DNA of 64,000 nt from an uncultured Pelagibacteraceae bacterium (lineage in GTDB: Bacteria; Pseudomonadota; Alphaproteobacteria; Pelagibacterales; Pelagibacteraceae), in the NCBI GenBank assembly GCA_902592275.1, contig CACJDW010000005.1:1-64000 (forward strand), given 5' to 3'. The translations under genes and the position numbers were made by a program. The notes under the pieces are model-generated. The model made no database searches, was not told the origin of the DNA, and worked only from the letters and a program-made list of their open reading frames with translations. Below, in pieces: positions 8,413 through 17,374 of the stretch; position 1 is the stretch's first letter, and every line of letters starts with the position of its first letter.

Positions 8413-8984
8413 TTAAAGTTATATTACTTGCCGCTGGTTTGTCCAAAAGAATGAAATCAGAAAATAAACTTATTAAGTTATATAAAAATAAACCTCTAAT
8501 TAATTATTCACTAAATGTATTAAAAAAAAGTAAAGTAAATAAAATTATTATAGTTCTTGGGCATCAACATAAAGAAGTAAGAAAAATAATTAAAAAAAAT
8601 AAAAAAATTATTTTTACCTATAACAAAAACTATAAAAAAGGAATGGCCTCTTCCATAAAAATGGGATTAAAAAAAGTATCTAAAAATGACAAGGGCTTTA
8701 TCGTAGCTCAGTCTGATATGCCATTTGTTAAACTATCAGATATTAATAAAATCTGCAGATCTATAAAAACTAAAAAATTCTTAGTTCACGCTTTAAAATA
8801 TAAAAATAGATTAGGTAATCCCATTGGTTTTGATATTTCTTTGATAAAAAAATTTAAAAATATTAAAGGTCAGTTTGGAGCAAAGTTTATGGTTAAAAGG
8901 CTTAAAAATAGAACAAATTTTATTAATATAAGTAGCCTTAAATCCTTTAAAGATTTCGATAAGGTTTCAGATTTTAGAAGCTGA
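8409..8984 (+). CDS. mocA: MocA-like molybdenum cofactor cytidylyltransferase
   Basis: The 191-residue protein is a MobA-like NTP transferase. It starts with VILLAAGLSKRM, the nucleotide-binding loop, and has the metal-binding QSDMPFV near residue 98. In this context it most likely adds CMP to molybdopterin, making the MCD cofactor used by Cox/Xdh enzymes. The start is GTG and overlaps the previous stop by four bases. The C-terminal coding end overlaps that of convergent msrQ by 18 bases. The protein is very lysine-rich, as are many AT-rich SAR11 genes. Confidence 0.82.
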   Translation: MIKVILLAAGLSKRMKSENKLIKLYKNKPLINYSLNVLKKSKVNKIIIVLGHQHKEVRKIIKKNKKIIFTYNKNYKKGMASSIKMGLKKVSKNDKGFIVAQSDMPFVKLSDINKICRSIKTKKFLVHALKYKNRLGNPIGFDISLIKKFKNIKGQFGAKFMVKRLKNRTNFINISSLKSFKDFDKVSDFRS

Positions 8985-9548
8985 TTTAGTAATTTTAACC
9001 CTAAAAAGTAAAAGAATTATTAAAAGTATTAAAAATATAAGTGGCTTAAAAAATATTGTTTTTGATAGCCAAATAAAATGAAGTACACCAAAAATTGCAA
9101 TTACATAAATTAATTTATGAATTTTTTTCCAATTTTGTTTCAAGAGTCTAACCATTTTTTGAGATGATGTTACAGCCAGAGGGATTAATAAAAGCCAAGC
9201 TGAAAAACCAATAAAAATAAACTTCTTTTTTAAAACATCATTTATCAATGGTTCAAAATCAAATCTGTAATCTAGACCAACGTAACTCAACATATGAACA
9301 GATGCATAAAAAAAGGCGAACAAACCAAGCATTCTTCTAAATTTGATCCATTCCAACGATTTGGTAATTTTCCTAAGTGGAGTCATTGAGAGAGTTAAAA
9401 AAATAAAAATTAATGTCCATTCACCAAAGTGATTAATAATTCTATCCACAGGCTCTGGTCCTAATTGATTAAAAACTATTTGATAAGTAATTAAGTAGAT
9501 TGGCCAAAGCGAGAGAAAAAAAACTATAATTTTAGAATAGCTTTTCAA
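8967..9548 (-). CDS. msrQ: MsrQ heme-binding membrane subunit
   Basis: The 193-residue membrane protein has about six hydrophobic helices and the ferric reductase-like landmarks of MsrQ/YedZ: LGPEPVDRIINHFGEW, SLTP-like SMTPLRKI, and histidines in the helices that would bind heme. MsrQ passes electrons from the quinone pool to MsrP for repair of oxidised methionine in the periplasm. It follows msrP by 6 bases in one operon. Confidence 0.9.
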   Translation of the reverse strand: MKSYSKIIVFFLSLWPIYLITYQIVFNQLGPEPVDRIINHFGEWTLIFIFLTLSMTPLRKITKSLEWIKFRRMLGLFAFFYASVHMLSYVGLDYRFDFEPLINDVLKKKFIFIGFSAWLLLIPLAVTSSQKMVRLLKQNWKKIHKLIYVIAIFGVLHFIWLSKTIFFKPLIFLILLIILLLFRVKITKSASKI

Positions 9549-9554
9549 TTTAGT

Positions 9555-10460
9555 TTAATAATTTTTTTTTAAATCCATACCGCTATAAAGACTTGCAACT
9601 TCATCTCCATAACCATTAAACATTAAGGTCTTTACTCTAGGCGCCCAAACACCTTCACCAATTATTCTTTCAGTTGCTTGAGACCATCTTGGATGATCAA
9701 CATTAGGATTAACATTTGAGTAAAACCCATACTCTCTAGGAGAAGCCCACATCCAGGACGAGGTAGGCATTTTTTCTACAAATTTAATTTTAACAATTGC
9801 TTTGGCACTTTTAAAACCGTACTTCCATGGAATAAATATTCTAAGTGGTGCTCCATTTTGATTTGGGAGTTTTTTACCATATAAACCTGTCACAACTGTT
9901 GTTAAAGGATGCATAGCTTCATCAATTCTTAAACCTTCTTTATACGGCCAATTCAAAACGGGATATCTTTGACCTTTCATCTGATCAGGATCGTATACAC
10001 TTTCAAATTCAACAAATTTTGCTTTATTAGTTGGTTTAACTTTTAATAACAATTCGCTTAAGGAAAAACCCATCCACGGAATTACCATTGACCAACCTTC
10101 AACACACCTTAAACGATATATTCTTTCCTCAGAAACAAACATCTCCGAGATTTCCTCCATTGATAATTTAATTGGTTTTTCAACTTCTCCTTCAATAGCT
10201 ATTTCCCAAGGGGTAGTTTTAAATATTTGAGAATTTCTATGAGGATCACTCTTTGATGTTCCAAACTCATAATAATTATTATAAGTCGTAATATCTTTAT
10301 AACTTGTTAATTTATCTCTCTCGCTTGCTAAAGATTTATTTACAAATAGTATAGTAGAAATAGCTAGTGAGCTTGCACCAAGACCTATAGATTTAATGAA
10401 AGATCTTCTTTTTTTATAAATACTTTCTGGTGTAATTTCTGAATTTTTAAATTTTATCAT
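9555..10460 (-). CDS. msrP: MsrP periplasmic methionine sulfoxide reductase catalytic subunit
   Basis: The 301-residue protein begins with a twin-arginine signal (KKRRSFIKSIGLGAS, about residues 16-30) and has the sulfite-oxidase-type molybdopterin domain. RLRCVEGWSMVIPW carries the Cys that ligates molybdenum, and PLRIFIPWKYGFKS is also typical. MsrP uses plain Mo-molybdopterin without nucleotide, exported by Tat, and reduces protein methionine sulfoxide. It sits between moaE and msrQ, so cofactor synthesis and enzyme are in one transcription unit. Confidence 0.93.
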   Translation of the reverse strand: MIKFKNSEITPESIYKKRRSFIKSIGLGASSLAISTILFVNKSLASERDKLTSYKDITTYNNYYEFGTSKSDPHRNSQIFKTTPWEIAIEGEVEKPIKLSMEEISEMFVSEERIYRLRCVEGWSMVIPWMGFSLSELLLKVKPTNKAKFVEFESVYDPDQMKGQRYPVLNWPYKEGLRIDEAMHPLTTVVTGLYGKKLPNQNGAPLRIFIPWKYGFKSAKAIVKIKFVEKMPTSSWMWASPREYGFYSNVNPNVDHPRWSQATERIIGEGVWAPRVKTLMFNGYGDEVASLYSGMDLKKNY

Positions 10461-10461
10461 T

Positions 10462-10908
10462 TTAATTGTTTAGAGATACTCCTTTCAACCACTCACTATC
10501 CTCATTTTGATAATGTTCTTTTTTCCAAATCGGAGATCTTTTTTTAATTTCCTCAATTATGTATCTAGATAAGACAAAAGCTTGATCTCTATGTTTGCAA
10601 GCTACACCAATAATAATGCTTTTTTCTTTTAAACCCACATATCCTTTAACATGTTCAATAAATACTGCTTTTTCTTTAATATTTAACTTGTTATCTGCTT
10701 CCTCATATATTTCTTCAAAACTTTTGATAACCATACTTTCTTTGGCATCATAAGTAATACCAGTAACTGTTTTATTTTCATTTAAATCTCTTACAGTTCC
10801 AACAAAATATATTACAGCTCCAAATTTAGATTGATTTAAAAAATTTTCTGCTTTTGTAATCTCAATCTTCTCATTTTTTGAAGTATCAATAATTTTGGTA
10901 TGTAGCAT
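10462..10908 (-). CDS. moaE: Molybdopterin synthase catalytic subunit MoaE
   Basis: The 148-residue protein shows the MoaE landmarks GAVIYFVGTVRD, YDAKESMV near residue 60 and HRDQAFVLSRYIIEEIKKRSPIWKKE with the catalytic Lys pair near the C-terminus. It joins sulfur from MoaD thiocarboxylate to precursor Z. The start abuts moaD (one-base overlap) and msrP follows after one base. Confidence 0.94.
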   Translation of the reverse strand: MLHTKIIDTSKNEKIEITKAENFLNQSKFGAVIYFVGTVRDLNENKTVTGITYDAKESMVIKSFEEIYEEADNKLNIKEKAVFIEHVKGYVGLKEKSIIIGVACKHRDQAFVLSRYIIEEIKKRSPIWKKEHYQNEDSEWLKGVSLNN

Positions 10909-11177
10909 TAACCGCCTCCTATAGGAGGTATAATGCTAAAGTTTTGTTTTTTAACTATTTTATAATTGTCTGAGACAATTTTATCATCAGACGAACAAAA
11001 AGCTGATGATTTTATAATTTTTTTGAAATTTTCATTCCCTTTAAATTTAATATCAATAAAATCTATCATTTGGTTTCTAAGATCTTTTATTGAGGAGTTT
11101 TCAATTAATTCAAAATCTAAATGTGATTTAGTACTAAATTCTCTAGCTGCGCCAAAAAGTTCAACTGATATTTTCAT
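10908..11177 (-). CDS. moaD: Molybdopterin synthase sulfur carrier MoaD
   Basis: An 89-residue ubiquitin-like protein ending in IPPIGGG. The terminal Gly-Gly is what MoeB-type enzymes adenylate and sulfurate. The length and the VELFGAAREF start are normal for MoaD. It lies between moaC and moaE with single-base overlaps on both sides, which suggests tight translational coupling. Confidence 0.92.
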   Translation of the reverse strand: MKISVELFGAAREFSTKSHLDFELIENSSIKDLRNQMIDFIDIKFKGNENFKKIIKSSAFCSSDDKIVSDNYKIVKKQNFSIIPPIGGG

Positions 11178-11722
11178 TAAAAAATATTTTCTAAAAAATC
11201 TGGGAGCCCATCAGGGTTTTTCCACAACCCACTTTTTCCACCTTCTTTAATTAATAATTTTACGTTATCAATTTTAAGATGTGGATTTACTATTTTACTT
11301 AAGTCATAAATTGTAATTAAGGCTGAGTTAACTCCCATTATAGCTTCCATCTCAACACCTGTTTTTGCAACTGCAGAAACGACACAAAAAACTTCTAATG
11401 AACTGTCTAATTCATTCATAATTATTTTTGTAGCAGTATGGTCAATTGGAAGTGGGTGACATAACGGAATAAGTTCACTTGTTTTTTTTACACCCAACAC
11501 AGCTGATACCTCGGCTAAAGTAATGGGGTCTCCTTTAGGCATCTTCTTATTTTTAATTAGATTAAAAACTTCTTTTCCAACATAAATTTTACCTGATGCT
11601 AGGGCTCTTCTAAAAGTTTCTTTTTTTGAAGAAACATCTACCATATTAAAAGAATTTTTCTGAAATATTTCTTTGGCCCAATCTTTAAGCTCTTCTTGAT
11701 TTATAATTTTTAATTTTGACAT
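11177..11722 (-). CDS. moaC: Cyclic pyranopterin monophosphate synthase MoaC
   Basis: The 181-residue protein has the MoaC motifs VDVSSKKETFRRALASG-like N-terminus, LIPLCHPLPIDH near residue 81, VAKTGVEMEAIMGV and KEGGKSG at the end. MoaC acts with MoaA to turn GTP into cyclic pyranopterin monophosphate. About 20 extra residues precede the usual start of the family, and the only clear start is the ATG that overlaps the moaA stop by one base. Confidence 0.93.
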   Translation of the reverse strand: MSKLKIINQEELKDWAKEIFQKNSFNMVDVSSKKETFRRALASGKIYVGKEVFNLIKNKKMPKGDPITLAEVSAVLGVKKTSELIPLCHPLPIDHTATKIIMNELDSSLEVFCVVSAVAKTGVEMEAIMGVNSALITIYDLSKIVNPHLKIDNVKLLIKEGGKSGLWKNPDGLPDFLENIF

Positions 11723-12714
11723 TAGCCACCTGTGGTAGATAAATTTTTAGTTAAACCAGTTTCACCAAGTTCCAAATGGTGAGATTCTTTTTTAAATTTC
11801 ATTTGACCCATTATAAGATCTTGTAATTCTTCAATTTGATCATCTTTTTGCAATAAATGTCTTATACTTATTCCAGTATTTCCAAACAGGCATAATCTCA
11901 AATCTCCTCTTGATGTAATTCTTAATCTATTACAACTTCTACAAAAATCTTTAGAGTAGGGTGCTATGATTCCAAATTTACCTTTATATTCTGGATTGAT
12001 ATAATTTAGTGACGGCCCCGCGTCCTTACCTAATGTTTGATAAATCCAATTATTTTTATTTAAGAATTCTTTGAAGATTTTTGAAGATACATGGTATTTT
12101 TTAAAATAATCTAGGTTATCACCTGTTTGCATTAACTCTATATATCGAAAATCTACTTTGTTCTGTTTTATAAATTCTCCCCAAGACTCAAAATCTTTGT
12201 CTGATGCATTTATTCCATTTAAAAGAACTGCATTAATCTTAATATTTTCAAAATTTAAATCTTGTAGGATATTAATTCCTTTTAAAATCTCTGGTAATCG
12301 ATCATGACCTGTAACATTTTTGAATGTATTTCTATCTAGACTATCAATGCTAATATTAATTCCGTTTAAGCCACTATCCGCTAACATCTTTGCTTTTTCA
12401 TCTAAATGATAACCATTTGTGGTAATTACAACTTTTTTTATTCCAGCTTCATTTTTTAAGATCTTGATTATATCAAAAAAATCTTTTCTTACCGTTGGTT
12501 CACCTCCAGTAAGTCTAATTTTGCATACACCCAATTTTGAAAAAACTTTTGCTAGACGTCTAATTTCTTCTAAGTGAAGAAATTTTCTGTTATCGCTCTT
12601 ATCAATTTGATAACCATTAGGCAAACAATACCCACACTTAAAATTACATACATCGGTAATCGAAAGTCTTATATATGGAAAAGTCCTACCAAAACTATCT
12701 CTTAACATTTTCAT
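11722..12714 (-). CDS. moaA: GTP 3',8-cyclase MoaA
   Basis: The 330-residue radical SAM enzyme has the N-terminal CNFKCGYC cluster (CxxxCxxC), the SAM-binding LTGGEPTVRKD, and a C-terminal cysteine set CRSCNRLRITSRGDLRLC for the second [4Fe-4S] cluster. It ends in the Gly-Gly tail (STTGG) that activates the cluster chemistry. It is the first gene of moaACDE-msrPQ. A long imperfect inverted repeat sits directly before its ATG. Confidence 0.96.
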   Translation of the reverse strand: MKMLRDSFGRTFPYIRLSITDVCNFKCGYCLPNGYQIDKSDNRKFLHLEEIRRLAKVFSKLGVCKIRLTGGEPTVRKDFFDIIKILKNEAGIKKVVITTNGYHLDEKAKMLADSGLNGINISIDSLDRNTFKNVTGHDRLPEILKGINILQDLNFENIKINAVLLNGINASDKDFESWGEFIKQNKVDFRYIELMQTGDNLDYFKKYHVSSKIFKEFLNKNNWIYQTLGKDAGPSLNYINPEYKGKFGIIAPYSKDFCRSCNRLRITSRGDLRLCLFGNTGISIRHLLQKDDQIEELQDLIMGQMKFKKESHHLELGETGLTKNLSTTGG

Positions 12715-12716
12715 TT

Positions 12717-12765
12717 AAGTTAAAACTATCATAATTAATAAAATTAATCATGATAGAATTAACTT
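12717..12765. repeat. Imperfect 49-bp inverted repeat before moaA
   Basis: Two 23-base arms (beginning AAGTTAAAACTATCAT and ending ATGATAGAATTAACTT) match as an inverted repeat at 20 of 23 positions around a 3-base centre. It fills most of the 63-base gap between the GYD gene stop and the moaA ATG. On the minus strand no clean U-run follows, so it is not an obvious intrinsic terminator. It could be a hairpin in the moaA leader, an mRNA processing site or a dyad operator. Confidence 0.6.
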
Positions 12766-12777
12766 AAAAATCTAGCT

Positions 12778-13104
12778 TTAACCTGCTGGTTTATAATTAG
12801 CCATAGCTTTTGATGCCATGCCAGCGGCTTTACCCATATCCATTTCTTCTAATATGGTAAAATTAGTTATAGCTCCAGAAGCTTCAACTGCTAGCTTAAC
12901 TGCTGCTGCTCCTTCAAATCCAATACTACCACTCACAACTCCTACAAAATCGTAAGCTCCTCTTGTGATCATAAAAGATTCCATTTTTCCTCCCACTGCT
13001 TCTGATAAAGCAGTGGCTGCTGCAGCTCTGTCTTGATCTGGATTTCCTATAAATCCTTTAAATGCTTGGGCTGTATAATTGCCCATTACTATAAATTTAG
13101 CCAT
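12778..13104 (-). CDS. GYD domain protein
   Basis: The 108-residue protein matches the GYD family (PF08734-type): KFIVMGNYTAQAFKGF at the start, RDAAATALSEAVGGK-like middle, RGAYDFVGVVSG carrying the G-x-Y-D core, and ITNFTILEEMDMG at the end. The family forms small ferredoxin-like domains with no settled function. A strong AGGAGGTAAC site precedes the ATG, suggesting high expression. It is in line with moaA but separated by the inverted repeat. Confidence 0.82.
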   Translation of the reverse strand: MAKFIVMGNYTAQAFKGFIGNPDQDRAAAATALSEAVGGKMESFMITRGAYDFVGVVSGSIGFEGAAAVKLAVEASGAITNFTILEEMDMGKAAGMASKAMANYKPAG

Positions 13105-13247
13105 AGTTACCTCCTTTAATGAAATTTAACATTATAAGAAAAAAAACATCAATGAGAAAATTACATATTTGTTATGCGAGGGTTAAGTGTATATGTTCAA
13201 TTAATGCTAGATTTATTAAATAATTATAGAAATTCTAATTTTATAAT

Positions 13248-14549
13248 ATGAATGTAAAAATCAATAATCAAAATAAATCTGAAATTGATAAGATAATACA
13301 ACTTTACAAACGAAAAAAATTTGATGATGCATTAATATTGTCTAACAAACTTTTAAAAACAGAAAAAAATGTGCCTTTTTTGTTTAACTTAAATGGGCTG
13401 ATAAATTTGAGTTTAGAAAATTGGGAAAATTCTGTTCAAGTATTTCAAAAAGCCATTGATTGTGATGATAAATTTGTTGAAGCATACAACAACATGGGAA
13501 TTGCTTACAGTCATTTGGGCAAAGAAGATAAAGCTATAGAAAATTATAATAAAGCAATAGAAATAAAAAAAGACTATTCAAATGCTTATAACAATTTAGC
13601 AACTCATTATGATGATTTAGGAAAGTATGATCAAGCAGTCAAAAATTATGTGAATGCCTTAAAATTTAATTCAGATCATTTACAAGCCCAAAATAATTTA
13701 ATTCACTTAATGAATTTTTTTAATCCTGAAAATGATGAAAACAATTCAATCATTAGAGCTAATCACGATATTAAAAATATTGATATTAAAATTTCTATAT
13801 TAAATAAAGTTTCAACAAGAGAATTGAATGATTATTTAATAAAGTGTAATCAAATATTAAAGAAAAACTTAAAAAATTTATCTTTTTTCGATACACAAAT
13901 TCACAGAAGAAATGGGTTCAACCTAAATTGTGATCGACATCATAAAGCATTTAACAAATTCAAAATAATACCAAAATATTGTTTTGGTTGTATCAAAGTT
14001 GAAATTAATTTAAAAACAGTGGTTCAATTATTGAAACTTTATTTTATATTTGATCAAATTAATTTCCCTAATGATAATATTAGAAAGTCATTCGTCGAGT
14101 TAAGACCGGGTATCCCAGGAACCTATAAAGGCCTTGTTTATTGTGAGTCAGTTGAAGAAGCACAAAAAATTATTGATATTTTAGAGCCCTATATGACTAA
14201 ATTAATTGAAAAGAATTTTAATTTATCAATAAAAAGAGGTTGTACTGAATTTGATATTGAATTTCCTGGATATAAAGATGTAAAAAATTTAAAAAATGTT
14301 TTGTATCAAGATGATTGGTTTCAAAGTGAAAAATTAATTGATGAAGAAATATTGAATGGAAGCAAAAAGGGGAAAAAGGTTTTTAATAGAAGTCTAAGAG
14401 GAGTCGGTTTGTCTGACTTATTAATCATTCATAATTGGCTAAATTACGCAAAGTTGATTAAAGATGAGAGTTACAAAAATATTACAAATGAAATATTTTT
14501 TTCAGAATATATTTTTCAAGCTGTAAAAAGGAGAGATGATCAAAATTAA
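13248..14549 (+). CDS. TPR protein with unrecognised C-terminal domain
   Basis: Residues about 15-150 are four tetratricopeptide repeats; WENSVQVFQKAIDCDDKFVEAYNNMG and DKAIENYNKAIEIKKDYSNAYNN-type units are clear in the track. The remaining 280 residues are not a family I recognise. They contain CDRHH (228-232) and CFGC (245-248), which could be a metal site, then a globular region with RPGIPGTYKGLVYC. It has no signal peptide. The ATG has no clear ribosome binding site. The following PhyH oxygenase starts 9 bases later, so the two are probably cotranscribed. Confidence 0.75.
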   Translation: MNVKINNQNKSEIDKIIQLYKRKKFDDALILSNKLLKTEKNVPFLFNLNGLINLSLENWENSVQVFQKAIDCDDKFVEAYNNMGIAYSHLGKEDKAIENYNKAIEIKKDYSNAYNNLATHYDDLGKYDQAVKNYVNALKFNSDHLQAQNNLIHLMNFFNPENDENNSIIRANHDIKNIDIKISILNKVSTRELNDYLIKCNQILKKNLKNLSFFDTQIHRRNGFNLNCDRHHKAFNKFKIIPKYCFGCIKVEINLKTVVQLLKLYFIFDQINFPNDNIRKSFVELRPGIPGTYKGLVYCESVEEAQKIIDILEPYMTKLIEKNFNLSIKRGCTEFDIEFPGYKDVKNLKNVLYQDDWFQSEKLIDEEILNGSKKGKKVFNRSLRGVGLSDLLIIHNWLNYAKLIKDESYKNITNEIFFSEYIFQAVKRRDDQN

Positions 14550-14558
14550 TTTTTTAAT

Positions 14559-15395
14559 ATGCCAAAAATACTTTCAGATTTCGAAATAAGTAGTTTTAGA
14601 GAACATGGCGCTGTTTTTCTTAAAAATAAATTTGATGTTAAGTGGATTAATAAACTTCACAAAGGAATAGAAAAAGATATTGCAAACCCCAGTCCTAGAT
14701 TTAAATCACATACGATAGAAAAAGGTGCACCTGCTTATTTAGAAGATTATTGGACATGGCATTTAGTTCCTGAATTTAAAGATTTTGTTTATAATTCTCC
14801 ATATGCAGAAATAGCTTCTGAATTAATGTCTGCTAAAAAAATAAATTTAGTTATGGATAATTGGTTTTTAAGAGAAGCAGGGTCAAAATCTTCAACACCA
14901 TTTCATCATGATATAAGTTATTTTGACATGGATGGTACAATGTGTGTTCTTTGGCTTCCACTCCAGCCAACCAAGAAAGATGAAGGAGTTGTTTGGGTCA
15001 AAGGATCACATTTATGGAATAAATTTTTTTTAAGAGTTTTATTCAAAGATGGACACAAAATTGAAGGAAATGAATGTGTTGTAAATGGAAAAAAATATGA
15101 GCTACCTCCAGATATATTAGGTAATAAAAAAAAATATGAATTTTTACAGTGGGATTGTGAAATTGGCGATGCTGTAATTTTCGACATGAGAACTCTTCAC
15201 GGAAGTTTAGGAGAAACAATTCCTGGAAAGACTTTAAGTCGTTATACTTTAAGAGTAGCTAAAGAAGGTTCAAAAATTAGTTATGATGGTGATTGGACTA
15301 GTTTTAATTATAGAAAAGCGATGCAAGAGGCAGGTTATAAAAATGGAGATCCTGTCGAAGGTGAAATGTTTCCTACACTTTTTGAAAAAATTTAG
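14559..15395 (+). CDS. Phytanoyl-CoA dioxygenase (PhyH) family protein
   Basis: The 278-residue protein has the PhyH fold of Fe(II)/2-oxoglutarate oxygenases. [12 protein letters not shown] near residue 111 gives the H-x-D pair, [16 protein letters not shown] near residue 207 gives the distal His, and SRYTLRVA the 2-oxoglutarate Arg. Family members hydroxylate small molecules such as phytanoyl-CoA or ectoine; no substrate can be assigned. Its stop overlaps the convergent ABC ATPase stop by four bases (TTAG). Confidence 0.83.
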   Translation: MPKILSDFEISSFREHGAVFLKNKFDVKWINKLHKGIEKDIANPSPRFKSHTIEKGAPAYLEDYWTWHLVPEFKDFVYNSPYAEIASELMSAKKINLVMDNWFLREAGSKSSTPFHHDISYFDMDGTMCVLWLPLQPTKKDEGVVWVKGSHLWNKFFLRVLFKDGHKIEGNECVVNGKKYELPPDILGNKKKYEFLQWDCEIGDAVIFDMRTLHGSLGETIPGKTLSRYTLRVAKEGSKISYDGDWTSFNYRKAMQEAGYKNGDPVEGEMFPTLFEKI

Positions 15396-16183
15396 CTATT
15401 AAGCCTGTTCATCTCTTCTAGTTCGACTTCTAGTTTATCTAGCTCTTCTCCACCCGCCATCATTCCTAAAAGTTCTTCTCTACTAATATCTTTTTTATTA
15501 AAAGTTCCTAAACTTTTACCTCTATTTAAGACAGTAAAGCTGTTTCCAACTGGATATGCATGATGAACGTTGTGGGTAATTAAAATTACAGCTAATCCTT
15601 GTGAAGCTGCTTTTACAACATATTTTAAAACCATTGATGCCTGATGAACTCCAAGTGCAGAAGTTGGTTCATCTAAAACTAAAACTTTTGCACCAAAATA
15701 TATAGCTCTTGATATTGCTAAACATTGTCTTTCACCTCCAGACATTGTTCCAACCGCTTGGGAAGGATCTCTGACATCAATTCCTATTTGACCCATTCTT
15801 TCCGCAGCAATTTGATTTGCTTTTTCAATATCAAAAGTTTTTAAAAAAGGAGGTCCTTTTAATGGTTCTCTTCCCATAAAAAAGTTTCTTGTTACACTCA
15901 TTAATGGAACTAAAGCTAAGTCTTGATAAACTGTTCCAATTCCCATGTCCAAAGCATCTTTTGGTGAGTCAAAAACAGTTTTTTTACCTTCTATTACTAT
16001 TTCACCTTCATCAGGTTTATGAACACCAGCTAAAGTTTTAATCAATGTAGATTTTCCAGCACCGTTATCTCCAAGTAAGCACATAATCTCACCTTTTTTT
16101 AATTTCATAGTGACATCTTTAAGAGCAATTACTTTTCCAAAAAATTTACTAATGTTATTAAATTCTATTAAGTTTTCTGACAT
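15392..16183 (-). CDS. CUT2-family sugar ABC transporter ATP-binding protein
   Basis: The 263-residue protein is a single nucleotide-binding domain: Walker [11 protein letters not shown]-loop VYQDLALVP, signature SGGERQ, Walker [17 protein letters not shown]2 ATPases are usually double-domain (RbsA type) of about 500 residues; single-domain forms of the FrcA type are also known. It follows its permease by one-base overlap. The adjoining inositol genes make a polyol such as inositol a reasonable substrate guess. Confidence 0.9.
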   Translation of the reverse strand: MSENLIEFNNISKFFGKVIALKDVTMKLKKGEIMCLLGDNGAGKSTLIKTLAGVHKPDEGEIVIEGKKTVFDSPKDALDMGIGTVYQDLALVPLMSVTRNFFMGREPLKGPPFLKTFDIEKANQIAAERMGQIGIDVRDPSQAVGTMSGGERQCLAISRAIYFGAKVLVLDEPTSALGVHQASMVLKYVVKAASQGLAVILITHNVHHAYPVGNSFTVLNRGKSLGTFNKKDISREELLGMMAGGEELDKLEVELEEMNRLNS

Positions 16184-17310
16184 TATTTACTCTCAGTTAC
16201 TCTTTTTCTTATGTAATTATTAAACACAACGGCAATTAACATCATTGCTCCTAAAAACACTTTAAACCAATCGGTATCAACGTCTGTATAAAATATACCC
16301 ATTGAAACAGTTCCAAATATTAATGCTCCAAAAGCTGCACCAATTGCGGAGCCATACCCACCAGTTAGCAAGCAACCCCCAACAACTGCTGCCGCAATTG
16401 CCTCTAATTCTTTTAAATTTCCTCTCATAGTATCTGCAGAGCCAGCATCTAAAACTTGAATAGTCGCAAAAATTGTAGCTGCAACCGCAGTTCCTATAAA
16501 CAAACTTATTTTCACTCTTCCAACAGGCACACCAACATTTGTTGCACCGTTTTTGTCTCCTCCTGATGCAAAAATCCAGTTTCCATATCTAGTCTTCATT
16601 AATATCCATGTTGCAAAAAGGGTAGCTGCAATAAACCATATTACTGAAGGAGGAATACCAGTAGCTAATGGGGTTCCATCAGTTCTTAATGCAATTAAAT
16701 TCATTGAACCCAACCAAGTAAACAACCATTTGAAAGTATCAGTTGCAAACATCCACGCGATTGGATCATTCTCAATTAAAACTCTTAAGCCTGGAACTTG
16801 AGTTCTTCCTGTAATTAATCTTGTAATTGCTAATGTTGCCCCTCTTAAAATAAACAACATTGCTAGAGTTACTATAAAAGATGGAAGTCCAGTTCTAACA
16901 ACAAGGATACCATTAAAATAACCAACTAGTACTGCCATAGCAAAAGCAAAAATAATACTTATCCATAAAGGCCAACCCCAATAAATTGCAGGTATTGCTA
17001 TACAAATTCCCGCAAAACCAATCATTGATCCAATTGATAAATCAAATTCACCACCAATCATTAGCATTGCTGCTGCGATTGCAATTATTCCTAAGTTTGC
17101 AGAAACATCTAAAAAGTTAAGAGTTCCATATGCACTGAACATTCCAGTGTCACCTGCAACTATTCCAAAAAATATGAATACTAAAATTGCACCACCAACA
17201 GCACCTAATTCAGGTCTATTCAAAAGCAATCTTAGTTTTGATACTTCTTTAAGTCTTTCGTCTTGTCCTGAAGTTTTTTTTGATGCGATACTTTTAGCTT
17301 TATCTGACAT
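16183..17310 (-). CDS. CUT2-family sugar ABC transporter permease
   Basis: The 375-residue membrane protein has about ten hydrophobic segments and the BPD_transp_2 landmarks [35 protein letters not shown] and [20 protein letters not shown] typical of RbsC/FrcC-type permeases. It is larger than RbsC (about 320) because of insertions after residue 170. It is separated from the upstream binding-protein gene by an intrinsic terminator hairpin, so it is likely transcribed by readthrough. Confidence 0.92.
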   Translation of the reverse strand: MSDKAKSIASKKTSGQDERLKEVSKLRLLLNRPELGAVGGAILVFIFFGIVAGDTGMFSAYGTLNFLDVSANLGIIAIAAAMLMIGGEFDLSIGSMIGFAGICIAIPAIYWGWPLWISIIFAFAMAVLVGYFNGILVVRTGLPSFIVTLAMLFILRGATLAITRLITGRTQVPGLRVLIENDPIAWMFATDTFKWLFTWLGSMNLIALRTDGTPLATGIPPSVIWFIAATLFATWILMKTRYGNWIFASGGDKNGATNVGVPVGRVKISLFIGTAVAATIFATIQVLDAGSADTMRGNLKELEAIAAAVVGGCLLTGGYGSAIGAAFGALIFGTVSMGIFYTDVDTDWFKVFLGAMMLIAVVFNNYIRKRVTESK

Positions 17311-17324
17311 TAATTTGAATTTTT

Positions 17325-17366
17325 TTTAGAAAAAAGGCCTAACTAAAAGTTAGCTAGGCCTTTTAA
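17325..17366 (-). terminator. Intrinsic terminator after the CUT2 binding-protein gene
   Basis: On the minus strand AAAAGGCCTA...GTTAGGCCTTTTTT forms a GC-rich stem with a U-run, 9 bases after the binding-protein stop and just before the permease. It probably acts as a partial terminator that keeps binding-protein mRNA more abundant than the permease and ATPase parts. Confidence 0.82.
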
Positions 17367-17374
17367 AGTATTTT

